In this document: positions 35,730 through 43,370 of the stretch, piece after piece
Numbering within the stretch: position 1 is the first letter of the stretch
How the letters are laid out: each line of letters begins with the position of its first letter
Source of the DNA: Pseudomonas putida
Lineage (GTDB): Bacteria > Pseudomonadota > Gammaproteobacteria > Pseudomonadales > Pseudomonadaceae
DNA: 64,000 nt
Direction: 5' to 3'
Assembly (NCBI RefSeq): GCF_004357765.1
Contig: NZ_SMTE01000002.1
Location: 1 to 64,000, forward strand
Notes under the pieces: generated by a model
Seen by the model: the letters and a program-made list of their open reading frames with translations, nothing else
Told to the model about the DNA's origin: nothing
The model's database searches: none
Translations under genes and position numbers: made by a program

Positions 35730-36970
35730 CGTGACAACCCACCACGGCCATCGAAGTTGCCGTTCTCCAGGAAAAACAACTGACCCCAGCTGGGGTCGTA
35801 GGTACGCAGGTTCTCGCCGGGCAGTTGCGGCAACCGGGCATTGGCCGCCAGCGGCTGGACCAGGTGTGGGGTGACGATCATCAACAATTCGGTTTCCTCG
35901 CGCACCAGTGATGACTGGCGGAAGAAGGCTCCCAGCACCGGCAGATTCCCCAGGCCAGGCAGCTTGTCGACCGAGGAGCGGGTATTGCTGCTGACCAGAC
36001 CGCTGATGATGAAGCTCTCGCCATCGGCCAGCGAGATGCTGGTGTCGGTGCGACGCACGCTGAGGCCAGGCACGAGGGTGCCGGCGATGTTGACGGCATT
36101 GTTGTAGTCCAGCTCACTGACCTCCGGTGCCACCTTGAGGGTGATGCGATCGCGGCTGACCACCGTCGGCGTGAGGGCCAGGCGTACGCCGAATTCCTTG
36201 TACTCGATGGAGACGTTGTCACTGCCGGCGCTGGGTACTGGGATCGGTATCTCACCGCCGGCCAGGAAGCTCGCGGTCAGGCCACTGAGCACGGTGAGGC
36301 TGGGGCGTGCCAGGGTGTAGGCAAAACCGCTGTTCTCCAGCGCATTGATCGCGGCCAGGAAGCGGCTGCTGCCACCGCCCCAGACGATGTTGAAGACCCC
36401 GTCGTCGAGAGGAATGGCCGGGGTGGCGTTGGGCACCGAGCCTGGGCTGACGGTCGTGCCCGGCACCGTCCCGGGCGAGCCGATCAGGCTGTTGTTCGAA
36501 CCTTTGAAGAACAACCTCGCTCCCGCCTCTTTGTACTTGTTGCGGCGCACCTCGACGAAGCGGATATCGGCCTGCACCTGGCTGGGTAACTGGATGTCCT
36601 GCGATGGCAACTGCGCCCCTGGCGCCATGTCGGCGCTGGCTTGACCTTTGACGAACAGCATGGCGCGATGGGGGCCGGCTGCGCAGGGAGTCCACAGCAT
36701 CAAGCTGGTGTTGCCCGGCGCCACGCCGGTCAGCAACACCGCCCGATCGCCACTGGCCTGCACGTCGGCGACCCTGGGCTCACCGACCGCCACCCGCTGG
36801 ATCGCCAGCGGCAGGCGCAGCTCCTCCTGTTGCCCCTGATCGATCTCGATCACCGTTGGCAAGCGACCGACCGCCGCGCACGCCGGATCGGCGGCCTGGC
36901 TAACCGGTGCCAGCGCGGCCACGCCGATAACGGTGAACATTCGCACGGCATCACGTACGAAACTGCGCAT
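35726..36970 (-). CDS. rcpA: RcpA/CpaC secretin of the Tad pilus
   Basis: A 414-residue outer-membrane secretin. A signal peptide (cleavage near SQA, residue 26) and an N-terminal BON/N0-like region (about 38-110) are followed by the secretin domain (about 190-390), which contains the VPSAGSDNVSIEYKEFGVRL strand and SFIISGLVSSNTRSSVDKLPG. It forms the pore for the Flp pilus. It starts 18 bases after rcpC and overlaps tadZ by four bases. Confidence 0.92.
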   Translation of the reverse strand: MRSFVRDAVRMFTVIGVAALAPVSQAADPACAAVGRLPTVIEIDQGQQEELRLPLAIQRVAVGEPRVADVQASGDRAVLLTGVAPGNTSLMLWTPCAAGPHRAMLFVKGQASADMAPGAQLPSQDIQLPSQVQADIRFVEVRRNKYKEAGARLFFKGSNNSLIGSPGTVPGTTVSPGSVPNATPAIPLDDGVFNIVWGGGSSRFLAAINALENSGFAYTLARPSLTVLSGLTASFLAGGEIPIPVPSAGSDNVSIEYKEFGVRLALTPTVVSRDRITLKVAPEVSELDYNNAVNIAGTLVPGLSVRRTDTSISLADGESFIISGLVSSNTRSSVDKLPGLGNLPVLGAFFRQSSLVREETELLMIVTPHLVQPLAANARLPQLPGENLRTYDPSWGQLFFLENGNFDGRGGLSR

Positions 36971-36988
36971 GGCGGCATCCTTGCTCGG

Positions 36989-37915
36989 TCAGGGGGACGA
37001 TGGGCGAGTGTCGGTCTGTGCGCCGCGTATCACCTGCATGCCGGGTGCCCGACCCGGCGCAGCGGCTTTGGCCACGGGAACCTGGGCCAATTGATTGAAG
37101 CGATAAAGGTCACGGTCGAGGCGTTGCGACAGCGGCTCGGCCGGGTCCAGGCTGGCTAGACGCTCGTCGGCGCTGCGCACCGCCAGGCGCAAGGTGCCGG
37201 CCTGGGCCGCCAGCATCAGCCGGCTGGCCAAGGCCTGCGGCACGGCCAGCGCCACGGTACGGGTATTGTTGCCGACGGCGTCTCGGCGGCTGTCCTGTTG
37301 CTCCTGGGCGCTCAAGGCCGGGCGGCCATCGTTGGCCAGACCCACCTGGCGATCCACGCTCAACACGCGCAATGCCGGCAGCACCACCTGGGCCGAGGCC
37401 TGTGGATTGGCGGCATCCTCGCGCAGGAACAACAGGACATCGACGTAATCGCCAGGGCTCAGCTGGCCACCGGCGCCGATCACATCGTCAACCGCCACCG
37501 CCACCGCGCGCTCGTTGGGACGGATCATGCGGGCCAGCGGGCCGGCGGCCTGGAACGTCTGTACATCGAGCCAGGTCCCCTCGGCCAGAGCCCGACTGCT
37601 GCTACGTCCAAGCACCTGCTCGACCTGTTGATAGGCTCCAGCCGGAGCCACTTGCAACTGCTCCACCAACAGGTCGTCTTCGGTCAGCGGTGTGTACGCA
37701 GGCACGGCACGCCGCACCACCACCACCGGTGAACGGTGCGGCTGGGCCACAGGCGCAGGTGCCACCGGGGGCGGCTGCTGAGGATCGACGGCAACACTCG
37801 GAGCGGCGACTACCGGCGCCGGCGCAGGTCGACTGAGCATCAAGCCCCAGTAGCCGGCCAACAAGGCCGCGACAAAGAACACACTCGCCAAGACCATGGT
37901 CAAGCGACTGCTCAT
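36989..37915 (-). CDS. rcpC: RcpC/CpaB Tad pilus assembly protein
   Basis: A 308-residue inner-membrane-anchored periplasmic protein. One helix spans about 7-27, a Pro/Ala-rich linker about 30-60, and an SAF domain about 64-130 (VVVRRAVPAYTPLTEDDLLV, then MIRPNERAVAVAVDDVIG). CpaB/RcpC proteins work with the RcpA secretin in the outer-membrane subcomplex. This is the first gene of the leftward tad operon and starts opposite flp across a 282-base region that should contain both promoters. Confidence 0.9.
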   Translation of the reverse strand: MSSRLTMVLASVFFVAALLAGYWGLMLSRPAPAPVVAAPSVAVDPQQPPPVAPAPVAQPHRSPVVVVRRAVPAYTPLTEDDLLVEQLQVAPAGAYQQVEQVLGRSSSRALAEGTWLDVQTFQAAGPLARMIRPNERAVAVAVDDVIGAGGQLSPGDYVDVLLFLREDAANPQASAQVVLPALRVLSVDRQVGLANDGRPALSAQEQQDSRRDAVGNNTRTVALAVPQALASRLMLAAQAGTLRLAVRSADERLASLDPAEPLSQRLDRDLYRFNQLAQVPVAKAAAPGRAPGMQVIRGAQTDTRPSSP

Positions 37916-38197
37916 GACCGCTCTCCCTACACCCAGATAGGTGATGGCAAAAAGAAACCATTGTGCATCCAGAAGTTAGCGCAAGACCGGCGGTTCGCCA
38001 CTTATCGGGTCGTTCTTTTTCAGCCACGAAATTGACGCCTTGGCAAAACAATCAGTTAGATGCGCTAATCGCCATTACTACTTTAGGAATAGCTACTTAT
38101 TACTATTGCGACATCGCCAACCTTGACAATGCTCTGATGGCAATGAGGCATCAACCAGCGATGCCCCACGTCGCGCCCCGGCGCAAGGAGAAGTGCC
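37916..38197. promoter_or_regulatory. Divergent control region between the tad operon and flp
   Basis: 282 bases separate the rcpC and flp starts. The part at about 38030-38115 is strikingly AT-rich for this genome, with runs such as TTACTACTTTAGGAATAG, and should contain promoters and PprB sites. I could not assign -10/-35 boxes with confidence, nor recognise a published PprB motif by eye. Confidence 0.5.
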
Positions 38198-38386
38198 ATG
38201 TTGCTCACCAAGCTGTACATCCGCTGCAAGCTGTTCCTGCAAAGCAAGGAAGGTGCATCCGGGATCGAGTACGCCGTGATCGCGGCGATGGTCGCCGTCG
38301 CGCTGGCGGCGTTCGTCACCCCCATCTCGGAACAGGTGACCGCCCTGATGAACACCATCCAGACCGCCATCACGCCGAAATCCTGA
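38198..38386 (+). CDS. flp: Flp-type IVb pilin
   Basis: A 62-residue pilin subunit. The leader ends in SKEG, and cleavage by FppA gives ASGIEYAVIAAMVAVALAAF with Glu at +5 and Tyr at +6, the Flp signature. The hydrophobic core follows at once and the tail is short (TALMNTIQTAITPKS). AAGGAG lies before the ATG. It is transcribed alone, away from the assembly operon, as usual for an abundant subunit. A receiver-only regulator gene follows after 42 bases. Confidence 0.94.
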   Translation: MLLTKLYIRCKLFLQSKEGASGIEYAVIAAMVAVALAAFVTPISEQVTALMNTIQTAITPKS

Positions 38387-38428
38387 CCGTCGACGGCGCG
38401 ATCGTCCTTCCTCGCAACAGGAGCCCGT

Positions 38429-38833
38429 ATGCCTACAGCGCGCCATCAGATCCTGCTGGTCGATGACGAGGAAGAGGCCTTGGCCGAACTCGCCGAGCTG
38501 CTCGACAACCATGGTTTCTGTTGCCACTGCGCCACATCGGTAGCACAGGCGTTGCAGACGCTCACCCGTCATCCCGACGTGGTGCTCGTCATCACCGACC
38601 TGTGCATGCCGGAAGCAAGCGGCGTCGATCTGATCAGGCACCTGCGCGACCACACCGAGCGCCAACATCTGCCCGTCATCGTGGTCTCCGGCCAGGCTGA
38701 CCTGGATGACGTCAACGACCTGCTGCGCCTGCAGGTCCTCGACCTGTACCGCAAGCCGATCTACCACGCCCGCCTGCTGGCGACCCTCGCCAACCTGTTT
38801 CCCACTCCGGTCGGGGAGCCGCTACAGCTGTAG
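38429..38833 (+). CDS. Receiver-only response regulator
   Basis: A 134-residue single receiver domain, complete but without an output domain. The acidic pocket is D12/D13, the phosphorylatable aspartate D57 (VITDLCMPEASG), then VVSGQAD and the lysine in LYRKPIY. Length and residues fit CheY-like or Spo0F-like proteins. The segment LLDNHGFCCHCATSVAQAL resembles the equivalent PprB segment, so it may have arisen from pprB or be phosphorylated by the same kinase (inference). AGGAG precedes the ATG. It lies just downstream of flp and overlaps the TpsB gene tail to tail by 12 bases. Confidence 0.85.
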   Translation: MPTARHQILLVDDEEEALAELAELLDNHGFCCHCATSVAQALQTLTRHPDVVLVITDLCMPEASGVDLIRHLRDHTERQHLPVIVVSGQADLDDVNDLLRLQVLDLYRKPIYHARLLATLANLFPTPVGEPLQL

Positions 38834-40492
38834 GCTGACGCTCAGGCTCAGGCGAGGCTGGCGGTCGAGGCTGTCCAGGGCGATGTCCGCCAGGGGCTTG
38901 GCCAGTTCCAGGGTCAGGTCGTAGGTCTTGCCATCGCCGGCGCGCAACCCCATGGCCAACGAGCCCAGACGGGCATCTTCGATGCCACCACGGTTGAACC
39001 AGGCACGGGCGGTGTCGAGCACCACATAGGGTTGCAAGGTCGGAAACCAGGCGCCTGCGCGGTGCACCCGGTAGTTGACTTCGTAGGCCAGGCCCCAGCC
39101 TTTGTCGCCGGCGGCCTGGTCACTCGGATAACCTCGACCGAAATGCTGCCCGCCGAAGGGCGCGCGCTCGCTGTCCGGCAGGTGGTCATCGCTCCAGTAC
39201 AACGCGCCCGACAGTACACCTTGCCAGTTGCCCGGCCAGGCATCGCGCTGCACACCGAGCAGACGCAGGCGCAGAAAATCCAGGTCTGCCTGGCCATCGG
39301 CTTTCGCCCCAAACTGGTCGAGGCCCTGGTGGACGCTGCCACTGACCAGACGCAGCCGTCCGCCTTCGCGCTCGCGCCAATCGGTCTCGAACCCCAGCAC
39401 GCGAAGGTCGGTTCCATCGCGGGCAGGTCGGCCGGTAGCCTCTGCCTCGATATCGCTGCGATCGCTGCCCACCTCGAACAGCGCCCGCGCATCCAGCCAT
39501 TGGTCCGGGGCGACGATCAAAGGCTGGCTGATACCCACGCTGTAGCGCTGGTTGTCGCGCTCACGGGTGCCGTAGCCGCCGTGGTTCAGACGGAGGCGGG
39601 TGCTCGAATGATTGCGATAGCGCATCGCCGAAGCCAGGATCTGGCTGCCCTGGGCATCGATGAACTGACCATAATCCAGCCGCCAGTAATGCGCTTCGTC
39701 CTGCCCAGGCGGCACCAGCACGGCAGCGCTGAGTCGCTCGGCCAAGGGTGTTTGCGCCTGACTGGCAACGCTCAACAACGTCTGTGGGCTGTCGCGGCTG
39801 CCATCGGCGAACGTGAGGCCGGCCGCGATCGACTGGCGCGCCACCTGGACGACCAGGCGCATGGCCTGTTCGTTGGCACCGGGTTGCAGGGTCCGGGCCT
39901 GCAAGGACACACCAGGGATGCGCGCGATCAGCCCGGTATAGCGTTCGAAGGACTGGCGCGTCAAAGGGCGCTCGGCTTTGAGCTGGCCCAGCAACTGCTC
40001 GAGGTAGGCCGCCCCGGGGCCAATCTCACCGAGGATCTCACAGTCGCTTACGTAACCTTCGACCAGCACCACGCTGACCCGGCCATCGGCCAGGTCCTCG
40101 GGCACCAGGTAGGCATACGACAAGAAGTAGCCGTCCTTCAGGTAGCGCTGGGTGAGCCGTTCGACATAGGTCACCAGCTGCGCCACGGTCACGTCCTGGC
40201 CGAGCAAAGGCTCGAAGTGCTCGCGCAGGTCACTCAGCGGATAGACCGTGCCACCCTCGAAACGCACCTTGCGCAGGTGCACCCGGGCGCTCAGGTCCAG
40301 CGCCGGACGCGGATGCACGCCCTCAATCGAGGATAACTGACCGGCGCCCACGGGCTGATAGACATCGATGGACAGGTTGCTGGCCGGTAGCAGGCTTTCA
40401 TCGGCGCTGCCGGACATGAACGCCGGCAGCGGTACGGCGCCCGCTGCACAGGTCGAGGACAAGGCCAACCAGGTCACCACCCACTGACGCAT
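38822..40492 (-). CDS. TpsB-family (ShlB/FhaC-like) outer-membrane transporter
   Basis: A 556-residue two-partner-secretion transporter. A signal peptide (cleavage near CAAGA) precedes a POTRA region with VHLRKVRFEGGTVYPLSDLR at about 72-91 and a second POTRA at about 150-215. A 16-strand barrel follows, with the signatures FGGQHFGRGYPSDQAAGDKG and the periodic beta-strands of Omp85-type proteins. TpsB proteins export a large TpsA exoprotein such as an adhesin or haemolysin. No TpsA gene is visible on either side. GGGAG supports the ATG at 40492. It may serve a cargo encoded elsewhere. Confidence 0.88.
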   Translation of the reverse strand: MRQWVVTWLALSSTCAAGAVPLPAFMSGSADESLLPASNLSIDVYQPVGAGQLSSIEGVHPRPALDLSARVHLRKVRFEGGTVYPLSDLREHFEPLLGQDVTVAQLVTYVERLTQRYLKDGYFLSYAYLVPEDLADGRVSVVLVEGYVSDCEILGEIGPGAAYLEQLLGQLKAERPLTRQSFERYTGLIARIPGVSLQARTLQPGANEQAMRLVVQVARQSIAAGLTFADGSRDSPQTLLSVASQAQTPLAERLSAAVLVPPGQDEAHYWRLDYGQFIDAQGSQILASAMRYRNHSSTRLRLNHGGYGTRERDNQRYSVGISQPLIVAPDQWLDARALFEVGSDRSDIEAEATGRPARDGTDLRVLGFETDWREREGGRLRLVSGSVHQGLDQFGAKADGQADLDFLRLRLLGVQRDAWPGNWQGVLSGALYWSDDHLPDSERAPFGGQHFGRGYPSDQAAGDKGWGLAYEVNYRVHRAGAWFPTLQPYVVLDTARAWFNRGGIEDARLGSLAMGLRAGDGKTYDLTLELAKPLADIALDSLDRQPRLSLSVSLQL

Positions 40493-40585
40493 GCGGACAC
40501 TCCCTGCTCGCCCCATCCATGCCACAGCTTGCAACCACAAGCCTAGGCGCTGGGCCAACGGTCGTCGACCTGCATTGGCGACGTC

Positions 40586-42937
40586 TCACTCGACCTGAAA
40601 CGCCACCCGGGCGGTCTCGCCGCTTTCGTCAAGGGCACTGAGCTCGACCTGCCCCGTGCGCTCGAAGCGCACCAGCAAGTTGCCCTGTGCCTCGGTCTCG
40701 CCTAATGGCTGCCCGTCGAGGAACCACCAGCGCCGCCCACCACCGCCCAGCGCCGAAACATACAATTGCAGCGGCTCGCTGCTCTGCGCCGGACGGCGCA
40801 GGTGATCGCCCGGGCGCACGCCGACGATCGACAAGGGCGGCGCGCTCGGCGCTGTGTGTGGCGGGCAGTGGGTGGACACCGCCGGCATCCGCGCCGCACG
40901 CCGTTCACTGCGCGGCAACCAAGGTTCCAATGGCGCGGGCCAGAGCGCGATGTCGCGGGCCATGGCGCCTGGGCAACTCGCGTCGACACGCAGGCCCTGG
41001 GCGTCGACCCAGACCCGCTCGTGCAGGCCCAGCCCGAGCGGCTGGTCGGCAGCCTGCAAGGTCGGTGGCGTGGTGCCTTCAAGGGTCCAGGCGAAGCGCT
41101 GACGCCGACAGTTGGGGTCCTGGCGGTTCATTGGCATGCCCAACGGCCAGCAGATCGCGGCAACCCCGACACTGGCGGGAACCTGCTCCACAGGCGGGCT
41201 CAGGCCTCGCTGGCTGTCGCGGTTGCTCAGCAGGTCATGCACCTGGAGCATCAACGGGGCAGCGGAGGCCAGGCCGAACTGGCCAGGTACCGGAGTGCCG
41301 TCGGGACGGCCGATCCACACGCCGATCAGGTAGCGCGGCCCCACGCCGATCGACCAGGCATCGCGAAATCCGTAGCTGGTGCCAGTCTTCCAGGCCAGCT
41401 GCGGTCGCTGCACCAACTCGGCATGGGGGTCACGGTCCGGTCGCGCCTGGCCACTGAGGATGCGTCGAACGATCCACGCCGCTCCCGGCGACATCAGCCG
41501 TCGCTGCACCAACGGGTCCTGCGGTTGCAGGCGCACCTGGGCACTCTGGCCAGCACGGGCCAGCGCTGCATAACCGCCGACCAGATCTTCCAGACGGCTA
41601 CCGGCGCCGCCGAGAATCAACGACAGGTTAGGCTCTGCCAGCGGCGGCAATGCCAGGGGCACGCCGGCCATGCGCATCTGCGCAGCGAAGCGCTTCGGAC
41701 CATAGGCCTCGAGCAACTGCACCGCCGGCAGGTTGAGCGACAGCGCCAGTGCCGAGCTGGCCGATACCGGGCCGCTGAAGCCCATCGAAAAATTGCCGGG
41801 CCGGTAGTCGCCATAACGACGTGGCACATCCTGCAACAACGACTCGGAGTGGATCAGCCCATCGTCCATGGCCAGGCCATAGAGGAACGGCTTGAGCGTC
41901 GAGCCGGGCGAACGCAGCGCACGCACCATGTCGACATGACCGAAACGGCGCGCATCGGTGAGATCGACCGAACCGAGGTAGGCGCGCACCGCCATGCTCT
42001 GTGCATCGACCACCAGGATCGCCGCCGACGTGCGCTCGGGCAGGCGCGCACGCCAGCCCAGCAGCAGGTCTTCCAGGCGCCGCTGCAACGATGCATCCAG
42101 GGTGGTGCGGATCAGCGGTGGGCTAGCGGGGGTGTTCAGCCGACGCGCCAGCAACGGGGCCAGTGCCGGCTCCTGGCGTGGCGCCAGAAGCAAGGGTTCC
42201 TCGCGGGCCTCGGCGATTTGTCTGGCCGGCCATACCTGATACTCGTCCAGGCGTTGCAATACCTTGTCGCGGGCGCGCTGGGCGCGTTCGGGGTGGCGGT
42301 CCGGGCGCAAGCGACTGGGCGCCTGGGGCAACACCGCGAGCAATGCGGCTTCGGCAGGGGTGAGGTGACGTGGCGACTTGCCCAGGTATGCCCAGCTGGC
42401 CGCCGCCACGCCCTGCAACGTTCCACCGAAGGGTGCGCGATTGAGGTACAGCTGGAGGATGTCGCGCTTGGACAAGTGCCATTCCAGTTGCAACGTGCGC
42501 CACAACTGACGCAGCTTGCCCGCCAGGGTCCGGTCGTGGGGATCGAGCAGACGCGCCACCTGCATCGACAACGTGCTGCCACCGGACACTACACGCCCGC
42601 CCCGCAGGTTGAGCCAGGCGGCGCGCACCAGGGCCAGCGGGTTGACCCCGGGGTGCTGGTAGAACCAGCGGTCCTCGTAGGTCAGCAGGGCCTGCAGGTA
42701 CAACGGCGAAACCTCGTCGGGGCTGATCGGATAGCGCCATACGCCGTCGGCGTCGGCGAAACGCCACAGCGGTGTGCCGTCCTCGGCCAGCACCACTCGC
42801 GCCAAGTCATCGCCAGGCAGCGGCAACGGCCAGAGTCGGTCAGCCAGCCACAGCAAGCCAAGCGTCAGCAGCAGACCCAGGGTCGCGGTGCGCAAGCACT
42901 TGCCCATGCGCGTACGCGGGCGGGCTAAGCTTGGCAT
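40586..42937 (-). CDS. pbpC: Penicillin-binding protein 1C
   Basis: A bifunctional class A PBP of about 783 residues. A TM helix lies near residue 20-37, and the transglycosylase domain has YEDRWFYQHPGVNPLALVRA and GGSTLSMQVARLL. The transpeptidase domain carries the SxxK serine in SPGSTLKPFLYG and the KTG motif in WKTGTSYGFRDAW. The C-terminal BiPBP domain (about 700-783) is typical of PbpC. The start is uncertain; the ATG at 42937 is used, with weak ribosome-binding support. In E. coli pbpC is next to the alpha-2-macroglobulin gene yfhM; the same pairing occurs here with one small gene in between. Confidence 0.92.
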   Translation of the reverse strand: MPSLARPRTRMGKCLRTATLGLLLTLGLLWLADRLWPLPLPGDDLARVVLAEDGTPLWRFADADGVWRYPISPDEVSPLYLQALLTYEDRWFYQHPGVNPLALVRAAWLNLRGGRVVSGGSTLSMQVARLLDPHDRTLAGKLRQLWRTLQLEWHLSKRDILQLYLNRAPFGGTLQGVAAASWAYLGKSPRHLTPAEAALLAVLPQAPSRLRPDRHPERAQRARDKVLQRLDEYQVWPARQIAEAREEPLLLAPRQEPALAPLLARRLNTPASPPLIRTTLDASLQRRLEDLLLGWRARLPERTSAAILVVDAQSMAVRAYLGSVDLTDARRFGHVDMVRALRSPGSTLKPFLYGLAMDDGLIHSESLLQDVPRRYGDYRPGNFSMGFSGPVSASSALALSLNLPAVQLLEAYGPKRFAAQMRMAGVPLALPPLAEPNLSLILGGAGSRLEDLVGGYAALARAGQSAQVRLQPQDPLVQRRLMSPGAAWIVRRILSGQARPDRDPHAELVQRPQLAWKTGTSYGFRDAWSIGVGPRYLIGVWIGRPDGTPVPGQFGLASAAPLMLQVHDLLSNRDSQRGLSPPVEQVPASVGVAAICWPLGMPMNRQDPNCRRQRFAWTLEGTTPPTLQAADQPLGLGLHERVWVDAQGLRVDASCPGAMARDIALWPAPLEPWLPRSERRAARMPAVSTHCPPHTAPSAPPLSIVGVRPGDHLRRPAQSSEPLQLYVSALGGGGRRWWFLDGQPLGETEAQGNLLVRFERTGQVELSALDESGETARVAFQVE

Positions 42938-43014
42938 CGGGAACCGACCCGGCCAGGTGATGGCCAAAGGCTTGGGAACGGCAACCGCGCCGATTCGTCT
43001 ATCAGGAAGCAACT

Positions 43015-43308
43015 ATGCATGTAGAAGGTTTTTTCGAGTGGCTTGGTCAGGCACTAGGGTCGTTGATCCGCTTCATCGTCGATGTCTTTAGCGGGTTGTT
43101 CAACCTGCTGGCCAACGCCGGGGGCAATTTCATCGACGGCCTGGCCCGTACGCTGGGCATGGACACCTCACTGATCAGCATCCTGGCCCTGATCATAGGC
43201 CTGTTGCTGCTGTACTCGGCTATCCGCGCCTTCATGCGTGCCTCGATCATCGCCGGGATCATCTGGCTGGTGCTGGGGTTGTGGGTGATGAGCTGGGTCA
43301 TTCACTGA
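43015..43308 (+). CDS. Small two-helix membrane protein, unknown function
   Basis: A 97-residue protein with an amphipathic N-terminal part (VEGFFEWLGQALGSLIRFIV), a Gly-rich loop, and two strongly hydrophobic helices (about 57-71 and 78-95). It ends in a tryptophan-rich WVMSWVIH. AGGAAG precedes the ATG. It is transcribed divergently from pbpC and toward the alpha-2-macroglobulin gene. It reads as a genuine gene by codon use and ribosome-binding site. I do not recognise the family. A link to peptidoglycan surveillance is suggested only by location. Confidence 0.72.
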   Translation: MHVEGFFEWLGQALGSLIRFIVDVFSGLFNLLANAGGNFIDGLARTLGMDTSLISILALIIGLLLLYSAIRAFMRASIIAGIIWLVLGLWVMSWVIH

Positions 43309-43314
43309 AGCCGC

Positions 43315-43365
43315 AAGCTGCAAGCTGCAAGAAACGCGTTCTGCTTCGCTTGTAGCTTGCAGCTT
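43315..43365. terminator. Bidirectional terminator between convergent genes
   Basis: AAGCTGCAAGCTGCAAG (43315-43331) pairs with CTTGTAGCTTGCAGCTT (43349-43365) at 16 of 17 positions around a 17-base loop that itself contains AACGCGTT. It lies between the convergent small-membrane-protein and alpha-2-macroglobulin genes and can end both transcripts. Confidence 0.75.
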
Positions 43366-43370
43366 TCGCC

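Noticed and set aside
40766-42928. 720-codon frame opposite pbpC
   Set aside because: Composition is Gln/Arg/His/Ala-rich and featureless; PBP1C motifs on the other strand are intact.
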